A stretch of DNA of 64,000 nucleotides from Ga0077523 sp038324085. GTDB lineage: Bacteria; Pseudomonadota; Gammaproteobacteria; Burkholderiales; Ga0077523. The stretch lies in assembly GCA_038324085.1 (NCBI GenBank), contig JBBQHP010000025.1, positions 4,451 to 68,450 on the forward strand, in the 5' to 3' direction. Below, in pieces: positions 51,104 through 60,486 of the stretch (its first letter is position 1; each line of letters opens with the position of its first letter). The translations under genes were made by a program, and so were the position numbers. A model generated the notes under the pieces. It was given only the letters and a program-made list of their open reading frames with translations, ran no database searches and had not been told where the DNA came from.

Positions 51104-52575
51104 CGTCCTTTCTGGCGGAGAACATCGGGCCGCTGATGTTCGTCGGCCTGGTGATCTTCCTGCTGCTGGGCTACCCCGTCGCCTTCGCGCTCTCGGCGGT
51201 GGGCCTGCTGTTCGGTTTCATCGGCATCCAGCTCGGACTGCTGCATCCCCAGTTGCTGCAGGCGTTGCCCCAGCGGGTCTACGGCATCATGCAGAACGAC
51301 ACGCTGCTGGCGATCCCGTTCTTCACGTTCATGGGCCTGGTGCTGGAGCGCAGCGGCATGGCCGAGGAGCTGCTGGACACGCTCGGCCAACTGTTCGGCG
51401 CGGTGCGCGGCGGCCTCGCCTATTCGGTGATCTTCGTCGGCGGCCTGCTCGCGGCGACCACCGGCGTGGTGGCAGCTTCCGTCATCGCCATGGGTCTCAT
51501 CTCGCTGCCGATCATGCTCCGGCACGGCTACGACAAGCGCCTCGCAACGGGGGTTATCGCGGCATCCGGCACGCTCGCGCAGATCATCCCGCCCTCCCTC
51601 GTGCTGATCGTGATGGCGGACCAGCTCGGCAAGTCGGTGGGCGACCTCTATCGCGGGGCGCTGGTGCCGGGCCTGATGCTGATGGGGATGTACGCCGGCT
51701 ACGCGTTGCTGGTGAGCATCTTCAGGCCGGCGTCGGCACCGGCGCTCGCCGCATCGGCACGCACGCTGCGGGGCTGGGCGCTGGGCCGGCGCGTGTTGTC
51801 GTCGCTGATCCCGCCCGTGGTGCTGATCTTCCTGGTGCTGGGCACGATATTCCTGGGGATCGCCACCCCCACCGAGGGCGGGGCGATGGGCGGCTGCGGC
51901 GCACTCGCGCTCGCGGCGCTGCGAAAGCGGCTGTCCCTCACGGTGCTGCGCCAGGCGATGAGCGTGACGACGAAGCTTGCATGCTTCGTGATGTTCATCC
52001 TGATCGGCTCGACTCTGTTCGGGCTGGTGTTCCGCGGCGTGAACGGCGACCTGTGGGTGGAGCACCTGCTGACCGCGCTGCCCGGCGGCGCGTTCGGGTT
52101 TCTGCTCGTGGTGAACGCAATGGTGTTCGTGCTCGCGTTCTTCCTCGATTATTTCGAGCTCGCGTTCATCATCGTGCCCCTGCTCGCCCCGGTCGCGGAC
52201 AAGCTGGGTGTCGATCTGGTGTGGTTCGGCGTGCTGCTGAGCGTGAACATGCAGACCTCGTTCCTCCATCCGCCGTTCGGTTTCGCGCTGTTCTACCTGC
52301 GCAGCGTCGCGCCGAAGGCGGTGAAGACCTCCGACATCTACTGGGGCGCGGCGCCGTTCGTGTGCATCCAGCTGCTGATGGTGGGCCTCATGATCGTGTT
52401 CCCGAGCATCGGCAGCGTGAGCCACAAGGGGCTCGACACCGGCACCACGATGCGCCTGGACGTACCGGTCAGCGACGATTTCGAATCGGCACCCGGCACC
52501 TTCGAACTGCGGCCTGAAGACCTCACCGGCTACGGCCCTCCCAAAACCGAACCCAAGGCAGACCACGAGCAATGA
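51100..52575 (+). CDS. dctM: TRAP transporter large permease (DctM family)
   Basis: 491 residues with about 12 membrane segments. GLVIFLLLGYPVAFAL, IPFFTFMGLVLERSGMAEELLDT and SVIAMGLISLPIMLRHGYDK are conserved. TGVIAASGTLAQIIPPSLVLIV is the DctM hallmark, and NMQTSFLHPPFGFALFYLR is in the second half. The starting GTG overlaps the dctQ stop (GTGA); the 3' end overlaps dctP (ATGA). A hydrophilic C-terminal tail of about 50 residues extends beyond the last segment. The three TRAP genes form one tightly coupled unit. Confidence 0.94.
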   Translation: MTSFLAENIGPLMFVGLVIFLLLGYPVAFALSAVGLLFGFIGIQLGLLHPQLLQALPQRVYGIMQNDTLLAIPFFTFMGLVLERSGMAEELLDTLGQLFGAVRGGLAYSVIFVGGLLAATTGVVAASVIAMGLISLPIMLRHGYDKRLATGVIAASGTLAQIIPPSLVLIVMADQLGKSVGDLYRGALVPGLMLMGMYAGYALLVSIFRPASAPALAASARTLRGWALGRRVLSSLIPPVVLIFLVLGTIFLGIATPTEGGAMGGCGALALAALRKRLSLTVLRQAMSVTTKLACFVMFILIGSTLFGLVFRGVNGDLWVEHLLTALPGGAFGFLLVVNAMVFVLAFFLDYFELAFIIVPLLAPVADKLGVDLVWFGVLLSVNMQTSFLHPPFGFALFYLRSVAPKAVKTSDIYWGAAPFVCIQLLMVGLMIVFPSIGSVSHKGLDTGTTMRLDVPVSDDFESAPGTFELRPEDLTGYGPPKTEPKADHEQ

Positions 52576-53663
52576 AGCGAAGAGCTTTTCTGGCCGGCGC
52601 CGCCACCGGTGCCGTGGCCGCAGGCGCGAGCCTCAGCGGCGCGGCGGCGAGCGAGCCCGCGCTGCGCTGGCGCATGGCGTCCAGCTTCCCGAAGAGTCTC
52701 GACAACATCTTCGGGGCGGCGGAACTGCTGGCGGCCCGGGTCAAGGCGATCACGAACGGCCAGTTCGAGATCCGCGTCTTCGCGGCCGGCGAGATCGTGC
52801 CGGGGTTCGAGGTGCTCAATGCGTGCGAGCAGGGCACGGTGGAATGCGGCCAGACCCAGGGCTTCTATTTCATCGGCAAGAACAAGGCGTTCGCCTTCGA
52901 CAGCGCGTTGCCCTTCGGGCTCAACTCGCGCATGCAGAACGCCTGGATGTACAACGGCGGCGGCCTCGAGCTGACGCGCGAGCTGTATCGCGAACACAAC
53001 ACGATCAATTTCCCGGCGGGCAATTCGGGCGCGCAGATGGGCGGCTGGTGGCGCCAGGAATTCGGCAGCATCGCCGACCTGCGCGGGCGCAAGGTGCGCA
53101 TCCCTGGCATCGCCGGCGAGATCATGGCGCGGCTGGGCGCCGTGCCGCAAAGCATCCCCGGCAGCGACATCTATCCCGCGCTGGAGCGCGGCACCATCGA
53201 CGCGGCCGAATGGGTCGGGCCCTACGACGACGAGAAGCTCGGCTTCTATCGCGTGGCACCGCACTACTATTTCCCGGGATGGTGGGAAGGCTCGAGCTGC
53301 CTCGAATTCCTGGTGAACCTCACCGAATGGAACAAGCTGCCGCCGGCGTATCGCGAAGCCTTCGAAATGGCGGCTGCGGAAGCGAACGTGCGCATGGTCG
53401 CCGCGTACGACGCGAAGAATCCGCCGGCGCTCGCCCGCCTGGTGCAACAGGGCGTGAAACTGCACGCTTTTCCGAAGGACGTGATGGCGGCGGCCTTCAA
53501 GATCTCGAACGAGTTGTACGAGGAAGAATCCGCGACCAATCCCGTGTTCCGGAAGTTCTTCCAGTCGTGGAAGACGTTCCGCTACGCGCAGTATCAGTGG
53601 TACCGCATCGCGGAAGCGTCGTTCAGCAACTTCATGGCGGGGCAGCATCTGTCATCCAGATGA
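52572..53663 (+). CDS. dctP: TRAP transporter substrate-binding protein (DctP/TakP type)
   Basis: 363 residues. The N-terminus MKRRAFLAGAATGAVAAGASL is a twin-arginine-type signal. The mature protein shows RMASSFPKSLDNIFGAAELLA, VKAITNGQFEIRVFAAGEI, LRGRKVRIPGIAGEIMARLGA and EWVGPYDDEKLGFYRVAPHYYFPGW, characteristic of the TakP/large-ligand branch, which binds 2-oxo acids or similar carboxylates. The family Arg that binds the carboxylate sits in the KVRIPGIAG region. The gene lies directly before the molybdenum hydroxylase genes, separated by a possible terminator. Confidence 0.92.
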   Translation: MKRRAFLAGAATGAVAAGASLSGAAASEPALRWRMASSFPKSLDNIFGAAELLAARVKAITNGQFEIRVFAAGEIVPGFEVLNACEQGTVECGQTQGFYFIGKNKAFAFDSALPFGLNSRMQNAWMYNGGGLELTRELYREHNTINFPAGNSGAQMGGWWRQEFGSIADLRGRKVRIPGIAGEIMARLGAVPQSIPGSDIYPALERGTIDAAEWVGPYDDEKLGFYRVAPHYYFPGWWEGSSCLEFLVNLTEWNKLPPAYREAFEMAAAEANVRMVAAYDAKNPPALARLVQQGVKLHAFPKDVMAAAFKISNELYEEESATNPVFRKFFQSWKTFRYAQYQWYRIAEASFSNFMAGQHLSSR

Positions 53664-53757
53664 CGCCACCGCTCACAGCAATGGGGGAACGTGCGTCCGA
53701 TCCGGGCAGGCCAGCAGCGTCTGGCCTCCGGGATCCGCGCGCGTTCCGCTCTGGATT

Positions 53758-53790
53758 GGCCCCGAGGAGCATCGAAGGGCCGCGTTTTTT
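53758..53790 (+). terminator. Possible terminator between dctP and the IorA-type gene
   Basis: GGCCC and GGGCC arms enclose a 14-base loop with a short CGA/TCG pair inside, followed by GCG and six T residues (53785-53790). The stem is short, so this is tentative, but the T-run is clear in a high-GC context. Confidence 0.4.
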
Positions 53791-53817
53791 CGCCACTCGC
53801 AAGGAGGGATTGCAGCC

Positions 53818-54282
53818 ATGCCGCAACTGAGCATCAACGGTCAGAGCTACTTCACCGATTCGCCGCCCGATTCACCCCTGCTCTGGGTGATCCGCGAAGA
53901 CCTGCGCCTCACCGGCACCAAGTTCGGGTGCGGCGGCGGTTTCTGCGGCGCCTGTACCGTCCACATCAACGGCGAGCCGGTGCGCTCGTGCGTCGTCAAG
54001 CTGGGTGACGTGGACAGCAACGCCCTCATCACCACGATCGAAGGCCTCGACCCCGCCGACGCGCATCCGGTGCAGCGCGCCTGGATCGAGCACGAGGTGC
54101 CGCAGTGCGGCTATTGCCAGTCGGGACAGATCATGCAGGCCGCGGCACTGCTCGCGGTCAATCCCGATCCCACGACCGACGAGATCGTGCAGCACATGAA
54201 CGGCAACCTGTGCCGCTGTGCCACGTACTCGCGCGTCGTCAATGCGGTTCATCGCGCCGCGGAACTCGCGAAGGAGGCCTGA
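53818..54282 (+). CDS. iorA: Small [2Fe-2S] subunit of a molybdenum hydroxylase (IorA type)
   Basis: 154 residues carrying two [2Fe-2S] clusters. The plant-type ferredoxin part has KFGCGGGFCGACTVHIN with a fourth Cys in VRSC; the second helical cluster is CGYCQSGQIM and LCRCATYSR. The layout matches the alpha subunit of isoquinoline 1-oxidoreductase and aldehyde oxidoreductase relatives. AAGGAGGG is placed well before the ATG. It passes electrons from the molybdenum subunit, the gene for which starts 4 bases after its stop. Confidence 0.94.
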   Translation: MPQLSINGQSYFTDSPPDSPLLWVIREDLRLTGTKFGCGGGFCGACTVHINGEPVRSCVVKLGDVDSNALITTIEGLDPADAHPVQRAWIEHEVPQCGYCQSGQIMQAAALLAVNPDPTTDEIVQHMNGNLCRCATYSRVVNAVHRAAELAKEA

Positions 54283-54285
54283 GCC

Positions 54286-56733
54286 ATGGACGACCACAAG
54301 ACACAGAAGCAGGGTGTGACGCGCCGCGATTTCCTGGTGCGCTCCACCGTCATCGCAGGCGCCGGCTTCATGAGCATCGGCGTACCCGGCCTGGGCGGTG
54401 TCAAGAACGCCGGCGCGGCCGGTACCGCCGCCTACACGCCGTCCATCTGGTTCACCATCACGCCGGACGGCAAGACGACGATGCACATCGTCAAGGCCGA
54501 GATGGGCCAGCACATCGGCACCGGTCTCGCCCAGGTCATCGCGGAAGAACTCGAAGTCGGCTGGGACGACGTGCGCCTCGACACGCCGCTCGACAGCGTG
54601 GCGAATTTCGGCGTCTACGGCCTCGCCTACACCGTGAACAGCGGCAGTATCACCACCGAGTTCGACCGGATCGCCCGCGCGGGCGCCGCCGGCCGCATGG
54701 CGCTCATGGATGCGGGCGCCAAGGTGCTGGAGGTACCCGTGGAGGAATGCCACGCGAGCGACAGCCGCGTGATCCACAAGGCTTCCGGCCGCTCGATCGG
54801 TTACGGCGAGATCCTGCAGAAGGTGAAGCTCGATCGGACGTTCGCGTACCCGAACGACTTCAAGGGCATCGCGTTGAAGCCGATGAGCGAATACAAGCTG
54901 ATCGGCAAGTCGGTCCCGTCGCTCGACATTCCGGCCAAGACCAACGGCAAGGCCAAGTACGGCATCGACGTGTTCCTGCCGAACATGGCCTATGGCGCGC
55001 TGGTGATTCCGCGCACGCGCTACGCGTCCAAGGTCGTGTCCATCGACGATTCGGAAGCGAAGAAGATCCCAGGCTTCATCAAGGCGGTGAAGATCGAGGA
55101 GGCCATGGGCAAGTGCACGGGCTGGGTGGTGGCGGTGGCGGACAAGTTCCCCACGGCCATGAAGGCGGCCAAGGCGCTCAAGGTGAAGTACGAAGCCGGC
55201 CCGTACGCGAACCTGGGCTCGGCCGATCTCGTGACGCAGTACAAGGCGCTCGCGATGAACGAGAAGGAAGGCGCCGCGTGGGTGCTCGAGGGCGACGTCG
55301 ACAAGGGCTTCGCCGATGCCGAGAAGACCATCGAGATGGAATACACGACGGACATGATCTGTCACGCGACCATGGAGCCGCTCAACTGCACCGTGCAGCT
55401 CAGCAACGGCGAATGGCACGTGCACATCGGCACGCAGAGCACGTCCTTCGCGCGCATGACCCTGACGGGCTACCTCGCGGCCACGCTCAAGAAGAAGCCC
55501 GAGGACCTCAAGGTGTTCGTGCATCAGTATCTGGTCGGCGGCGGCTTCGGCGGCAAGCAGGACTACGACGACATCCTGGCCGCGGCCTGGTGCGTGAAGG
55601 AAGTGGGTCGGCCGGTCAAGCTGATCCATACCCGCGAATCCAACTTCGCCACGAGCTTCGCGCGCACGCCGACGTACCACAAGCTGAAGGCCGGCATCCG
55701 CGACGGCGAGCTGGTGGCGATGAACCAGGACATCGTGTGCGGCTGGATGGGTGCGCGTTTCGGCGTCGGCAAGAAGTACGGTTCCGACTGGCTGCAGCTC
55801 GATTCGGTCGATGGTCGCAACAAGGACATCGACCAGTGGTCCATCGGCGGCAGCGACCACTGGTACGACGTGAAGAACCACCGCGTGCGAGCGTGGAACC
55901 ACGAGAACACCACGTGGGCGGTACAGGCGAGCGCGCTGCGCACGGTGTCGAACTCGTACAACATCTTCGTCGTCGAGTCGTTCATGGACGAGGTCGCGCA
56001 CGCGGCCGGACGTGATCCGCTCGATTTCCGTCTTGCCATGCTGAACGGCAAGGGGGGCAACCGGGGCATTCCCAACTCGGGCTATGCGTCGGGCACGCCG
56101 TCGGACTACTACATGGACCGGCTGTGGATCTCGTTGCCGTGGGCCTCGGAGAATTCGTGGCCACTGTACGAGTCCGCGACCGTCGGCGGCGCCCTGCGTC
56201 TCGCCAATTGCCTGCGCATCGCGGCGGGCAAGGCGGGCTACGGCAGCAAACGCCTGCCGCCCAACACCGGCATCGGCATCGCGGTGACGGCGGCGGAGGA
56301 GCGACAGAGTCCCACGTGGGTCGCGGGCATCGCGGAGGTGACGGTGGATCCCGCCACCGGCGCGTACACGATCAACAAGCTCACCATCGCCATGGACCCG
56401 GGCATCGTGGTCAATCCGAAGAACGTCGACGCGCAGATCCGTGGCTCGGCGCTGTGGGGGGCGAGCCAGATCATGTCGGAGCGGCTCACGCTCAAGAACG
56501 GCTCGTTCGAGCAGCAGAATTTCGACACCTACCATCCGATCCGGCTGGCGCAGGTGCCGGAGATCGATGTCACGATCATCTCCTCGGACCATCATCCGAG
56601 CGGGGTCGGCGAACCGGCATCGACGGTCGTGGCACCGGCGGTGGCCAATGCGATCTTCAATGCCGTGGGCGCGCGAGTCCGGCACATGCCGATCACGCCC
56701 GAAGCGGTGCTGGAGGCGATGAAGAAGGCGTAA
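54286..56733 (+). CDS. iorB: Molybdopterin-containing large subunit (IorB-type, xanthine-dehydrogenase family)
   Basis: 815 residues. The N-terminus has a twin-arginine motif TRRDFLVRSTV, so the enzyme is exported folded with its partner. Molybdenum-cofactor motifs: QSTSFARMTLTGYL, the GGGFGGKQDYDD loop, and the C-terminal GVGEPASTVVAP, in which Glu is the catalytic base. Members hydroxylate N-heterocycles such as isoquinoline or oxidise aldehydes; the substrate is unknown. No FAD subunit, XdhC-type maturation factor or cytochrome subunit lies beside it. The TRAP importer upstream may supply the substrate (inference). Confidence 0.92.
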   Translation: MDDHKTQKQGVTRRDFLVRSTVIAGAGFMSIGVPGLGGVKNAGAAGTAAYTPSIWFTITPDGKTTMHIVKAEMGQHIGTGLAQVIAEELEVGWDDVRLDTPLDSVANFGVYGLAYTVNSGSITTEFDRIARAGAAGRMALMDAGAKVLEVPVEECHASDSRVIHKASGRSIGYGEILQKVKLDRTFAYPNDFKGIALKPMSEYKLIGKSVPSLDIPAKTNGKAKYGIDVFLPNMAYGALVIPRTRYASKVVSIDDSEAKKIPGFIKAVKIEEAMGKCTGWVVAVADKFPTAMKAAKALKVKYEAGPYANLGSADLVTQYKALAMNEKEGAAWVLEGDVDKGFADAEKTIEMEYTTDMICHATMEPLNCTVQLSNGEWHVHIGTQSTSFARMTLTGYLAATLKKKPEDLKVFVHQYLVGGGFGGKQDYDDILAAAWCVKEVGRPVKLIHTRESNFATSFARTPTYHKLKAGIRDGELVAMNQDIVCGWMGARFGVGKKYGSDWLQLDSVDGRNKDIDQWSIGGSDHWYDVKNHRVRAWNHENTTWAVQASALRTVSNSYNIFVVESFMDEVAHAAGRDPLDFRLAMLNGKGGNRGIPNSGYASGTPSDYYMDRLWISLPWASENSWPLYESATVGGALRLANCLRIAAGKAGYGSKRLPPNTGIGIAVTAAEERQSPTWVAGIAEVTVDPATGAYTINKLTIAMDPGIVVNPKNVDAQIRGSALWGASQIMSERLTLKNGSFEQQNFDTYHPIRLAQVPEIDVTIISSDHHPSGVGEPASTVVAPAVANAIFNAVGARVRHMPITPEAVLEAMKKA

Positions 56734-56758
56734 GCCTGACGATCGGAGCCGGCATTCC

Positions 56759-56797
56759 CCGCCCTGCGGCGTAACCGCCGCGGGGCGGCGCCGGTTT
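56759..56797 (+). terminator. Strong hairpin after the molybdenum hydroxylase genes
   Basis: A 13-bp stem (56759-56771 with 56776-56788, one G-T wobble) with a TAAC loop, followed by CGCCGGTTTCC. It lies 26 bases past the IorB-type stop. The T-run is weak, so termination efficiency is uncertain. Confidence 0.6.
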
Positions 56798-56883
56798 CCG
56801 GCAAGCACGATTTCGAGCGAGGCACGACGGGAAGCGCAAGCTTGCCGCCGGGCCGCGCCGTCCCTTCACGGGGGTAGCAGACG

Positions 56884-58332
56884 ATGTCAGAAGACGTTCT
56901 TTCGATGCCGGCCGCTGAGCTGGTCGATCGATACCGCACGAAGCAGTTGTCTCCGGTCGAGGTGACCCGGGCGGCGCTCGGACGCATCGAACGATTGAAC
57001 CCGACCTACAACGCGTTCGTGCTGGTCGACGAAGTACGGGCGCTGAAGGATGCCAGGGCATCCGAGGCCCGCTGGATGTGCGGCGAACCCGCGGGTCGCG
57101 TGGATGGAATCCCCGCGACGGTAAAGGACCTGATCGTCACCGAAGGATGGCCGACGCGGCGTGGCTCCCGCACCATCGACCCGGCGCAACCCTGGACCGA
57201 AGACGGTCCTCCGGTCGCGCGCATGCGCGAAGAGGGCGCGGTGTTTCTGGGCAAGACGACCACACCGGAATTCGGCTGGAAGGGCGTGACCGACAGCCCG
57301 CTCACGGGTGTCACGCTCAATCCCTGGGACACGCGGCTGACACCCGGTGGCAGCAGCGGCGGCGCCGCGGTGGCCGCAGCCCTTGGCTTCGGGACGCTGC
57401 ACATCGCGACCGACGGTGGCGGCTCGATACGCATCCCGGCCGGCTTCTGCGGCCTGTTCGGCTTCAAGCCCACCTTCGGCGTGGTTCCCGTGCATCCGCA
57501 TTCGGGCGCTCTCACGCTGTGGCATCAAGGCCCCATCTCGCGCACGGTTGACGATGCAATCCTGATGCTGCAGGTCATTGCGAAGAGCGACCCGCGCGAC
57601 TGGTACCGGGTACCCGCGCGCGACAGCGAATTCGCGGCTCCCGCCGATGGCGGCGTACGCGGCCTGCGCATCGGCTACAGCCGGACGCTCGGTTACGCGA
57701 ATGTCGACCCGGAAGTCGCCGCGCTGGTGGACGCGGGCGTGCGCCGGTTCGAATCGCTCGGCGCACACGTGGAGGAACTGGACCTCGCCCTGGACGATCC
57801 GATCGAGATCATGCAACCGCTGTGGTCGGTTGCGCTCGGGCTCGCCATCGAACCCATGACAGCGGCACAACGCGCGCTGGTTGACCCACCGCTGCTGCAA
57901 CTCGCCGCGCCGGGAATCGCCTTGAGCGCGCTCGAGTACCGCCGGCTCGAACAACGGCGCGAAACCTTTGCCCGGCGCATGTGCCGGCTGCACGATGAAT
58001 GGGACCTGCTCGTCACCCCGCAACTCGCGGTGACGGCCTTCGAAGCGGGTCACGAAGTCCCGCAAGGCTCCGGGCGTAATCGCTGGTGGGAATGGTCGCC
58101 CTTCACCTATCCGTTCAATCTCAGCCAGCAGCCGGCTGCGACCGTCCCGTGCGGGTTCACCAAGGCGGGTCTGCCGGTTGCGATGCAGCTGGTCGGCAAC
58201 AAGTTCGACGACGCCCGCGTGCTGCGCGCGGCGCGCGCGTACGAAGCGATCGAACCGTTCCGCATGCCGAAGCTGGATTCGGCGCGCGCAAGAAATCCGG
58301 AGATGGCGAGCGGAACGGCGGGATCGGTCTGA
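56884..58332 (+). CDS. Amidase, amidase-signature family
   Basis: 482 residues. The Ser-cis-Ser-Lys triad is recognisable: Lys in PATVKDLIVTEGW, Ser residues in TPGGSSGGAAVAAAL and DGGGSIRIPAG. GLFGFKPTFG follows, as in AtzF/GatA-like amidases. The GatA context (gatB, gatC) is missing, so it is a free amidase, not the tRNA amidotransferase subunit. Substrate unknown. GGGGG upstream may act as the ribosome site. It appears to be its own unit after the terminator at 56759-56797. Confidence 0.92.
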   Translation: MSEDVLSMPAAELVDRYRTKQLSPVEVTRAALGRIERLNPTYNAFVLVDEVRALKDARASEARWMCGEPAGRVDGIPATVKDLIVTEGWPTRRGSRTIDPAQPWTEDGPPVARMREEGAVFLGKTTTPEFGWKGVTDSPLTGVTLNPWDTRLTPGGSSGGAAVAAALGFGTLHIATDGGGSIRIPAGFCGLFGFKPTFGVVPVHPHSGALTLWHQGPISRTVDDAILMLQVIAKSDPRDWYRVPARDSEFAAPADGGVRGLRIGYSRTLGYANVDPEVAALVDAGVRRFESLGAHVEELDLALDDPIEIMQPLWSVALGLAIEPMTAAQRALVDPPLLQLAAPGIALSALEYRRLEQRRETFARRMCRLHDEWDLLVTPQLAVTAFEAGHEVPQGSGRNRWWEWSPFTYPFNLSQQPAATVPCGFTKAGLPVAMQLVGNKFDDARVLRAARAYEAIEPFRMPKLDSARARNPEMASGTAGSV

Positions 58333-58427
58333 TCCGCCGCGAGGACCTGTGGAACACCACCGCCGAATCGCACCGGCATGCGGTCCGGGCGGCGCGCATG
58401 GGTCCGGTGGGCGACGGAGGTTGAGCG

Positions 58428-59105
58428 ATGGCGAGCTTCGACTGGAGAATCGTTTCCGTGGACGCGCTGGAGCGTTACGACGAATCCGTGCTCGGCTACC
58501 AGGCCTGGCGGCAGCTGGTTGCGATGCTGCGCGAATTCCTGCAAAGCGATCAGCCGGATCCGTTTCTCGCGGCCTTCGACGAGTTTCTGCGCCAGATCCA
58601 GCAGATCGAGAGCGCCCCCGCGGCCTGCCGCTTGTTCGTCTCGCACCAACGGGCCGATGTCCCGCACGCCGAACGTATCGCCTACCTGGCCACCCGACAG
58701 GGCTTCGAATACTGGCTGGACGTGCACGACCCGCTCCTGCAACTGGCCAACCGCACGGCACTGCCGCCGGTGGTCCAATCGATCCTGATCGCGGGCATCA
58801 TCGAGATGGCGCTGCTCAATTGTTCGCACGGCGTCACGGTCCAGACCGCCGCCGCCCAGCACTCGCGCTGGGTTCCGTACGAATTCGGGCGAGCCAAGCG
58901 GCGCTGGCTGGTGTCCTCGCAGGTGGCGAGCTGGTTCGACCAGGGGATCTACGCGGCTTCGACGGCGGACTATCTCAAGCTCGGCGTGTGCGCGCAGGGC
59001 GAAGCGGACGTCGTGCGCTGGCTCGCCTCGGAGTGGTCGCGTTGCCGATGCCCGATCGTGCCGGCAATCTGGCGGGGCGGACCGGTGGTGCCGTTGCCGA
59101 ACTGA
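58428..59105 (+). CDS. Stand-alone TIR-like domain protein
   Basis: 225 residues. Residues 1-65 form a helical N-terminal part; the TIR-like domain runs from about 67 to 205. The first strand and loop are RLFVSHQRAD (68-77), the second strand FEYWLD (93-98), and the helix with the putative catalytic Glu is SRWVPYEFGRAK (146-157, Glu152), matching the SxWxxxE pattern of NAD-cleaving TIR domains. A further conserved-looking patch is KLGVCAQGEADVVRWL. No signal peptide or membrane segment. The ATG has a GGAGG ribosome site. Neighbours (amidase, lipoprotein) show no known TIR partner. Confidence 0.72.
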   Translation: MASFDWRIVSVDALERYDESVLGYQAWRQLVAMLREFLQSDQPDPFLAAFDEFLRQIQQIESAPAACRLFVSHQRADVPHAERIAYLATRQGFEYWLDVHDPLLQLANRTALPPVVQSILIAGIIEMALLNCSHGVTVQTAAAQHSRWVPYEFGRAKRRWLVSSQVASWFDQGIYAASTADYLKLGVCAQGEADVVRWLASEWSRCRCPIVPAIWRGGPVVPLPN

Positions 59106-59311
59106 TGGCAGCGCCCGGACTGATGGCAGCGTCTAAAGGACGCCTGATGGTGTGCGTCGACCAAGTGTACACGGCCACGATCGCGGCCGAACCGGCCCTT
59201 GCAGACGTCGCCAGGTCCGGGCAACATCCGACGCTGATCGAAGTTGCCGGCCCTGCCGCCGCCCGATGCGGGTTGTGTCGGCGACGCAGAAAAATTCCTC
59301 GAAGGATCGCC

Positions 59312-59905
59312 TTGAATCCCCTCGCCCTTGCCACGAAATGCGTCGTGCCGATGGCCGCGTTGCTCCTCGTCGCGGGGTGCGCCATCACCGACCGGCCCGC
59401 GCTCGATGCGGGCTGGTCGGCGCCGGACCGCCCCAAGACCGGGTTCCGCAAGGTGTTGATCCTCACCGTGGCGCGCGACGAATTCGTGCAGGCGGAATTC
59501 CAGGATCGGCTCGCCGCGCGGCTGGTGGAACACGGCATGAACGCGATCGCATCCCACCGCTATTTCACGCGCTACAACGCCGAGGAGAAGGAGCGTTTCA
59601 GGGAAGCCATCGAAGCCTCCGACGCCGACGCCGTCCCGGAGGTGCGCGTGACCACCACCGATACGCAGACCCGCAGCGCGCCCGACTTCTCGCTGCGCAT
59701 CTATCCGACCCTCGTGACGAATGCACCGGACTATTCGCTCACCACCCTCACGTAGGAGGCATCGCTGTTCGAGCGCCAGGGACAGAAGCTGGTCTGGACG
59801 GCGCGCGCGCATACCGACAACGCCGGAACCGGCGACCACGAGAAGGCGATCGATCAGTACATCGACGTGCTGTTCGGCGCGATGAAGAAAGATAAGCTGC
59901 TCTGA
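59312..59905 (+). pseudogene. Lipoprotein gene interrupted by an in-frame TAG
   Basis: The TTG at 59312, with AAGGA five bases upstream, starts a lipoprotein: MNPLALATKCVVPMAALLLVAGCAIT has a good lipobox (VAGC). The frame runs to TAG at 59753-59755 after YSLTTLT, then continues in the same frame with EASLFERQGQKLVWTARA and DHEKAIDQYIDVLFGAMKKDKLL to TGA at 59903-59905. The 3' piece looks coding and is joined without any shift, so a single base change to TAG (or a sequencing error) split the gene. Intact length would be 197 residues. The repeated CTGATGGCAGCG at 59102-59131 lies upstream; 59106-59311 holds no other supported gene. Confidence 0.75.
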
Positions 59906-59942
59906 TCCGAACCCCGCCGATTTCACTGCCAGGAGCACCAGA

Positions 59943-60254
59943 ATGGTCCACGTCATTGCCATGGTCACCGCCAAGCCCGGTCAGCGCGAAACCATCCTCG
60001 CAGCGATGCGGGCGAATCTGGCGGCGGTACGCGCCGAGCAGGGCTGCATCGAGTACGGGCCCGCGATCGACGTGGACAACGCCGGCGCGTTCCAGGCCAA
60101 GCTCGGTCCAGACACTTTCGTCGTGATCGAGAAATGGGCCGATTCGCATGCGTTGCGGGCGCATTCCGTGGCGCCGCACATGGCGGCTTACGCCGCCAAG
60201 GTGAAGGACCTGATCGCGAGCCGCGCGATCCACGTCCTCTCGTCCGTGGACTGA
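59943..60254 (+). CDS. Antibiotic biosynthesis monooxygenase (YgiN/ABM) family protein
   Basis: 103 residues, the size of ABM-fold proteins. Features are the first strand VHVIAMVTAKPGQRETILAA, the conserved EQGCIEYGPAID, FVVIEKWADSHAL and HSVAPHMAAYAAKVKDL. YgiN oxidises quinols; many other members have unknown roles, and the protein usually dimerises. A CCAGGAGC ribosome site precedes the ATG. It begins 37 bases after the interrupted lipoprotein gene. Confidence 0.9.
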   Translation: MVHVIAMVTAKPGQRETILAAMRANLAAVRAEQGCIEYGPAIDVDNAGAFQAKLGPDTFVVIEKWADSHALRAHSVAPHMAAYAAKVKDLIASRAIHVLSSVD

Positions 60255-60486
60255 TCGCTGGGGTAGCCACGCGGGCCGCGGGCAACCGTGGGCCCGGCGC
60301 TTCATTCGGAATTCGCCGGGGCGCGTCTTCGACGGACCCCTGGCCGCGTGCACCGTCCCGCCTGCGAACGCGTCTCGTGCGGCCGGGCCGGCGGAATGAG
60401 CGACATTCCAAACAGGGGGCAAGCGCCGTATTGCGGCACCTGTAGTATCGATCGAGTCGCAGACTCCGGGGGACTCGCCCCGCGCC

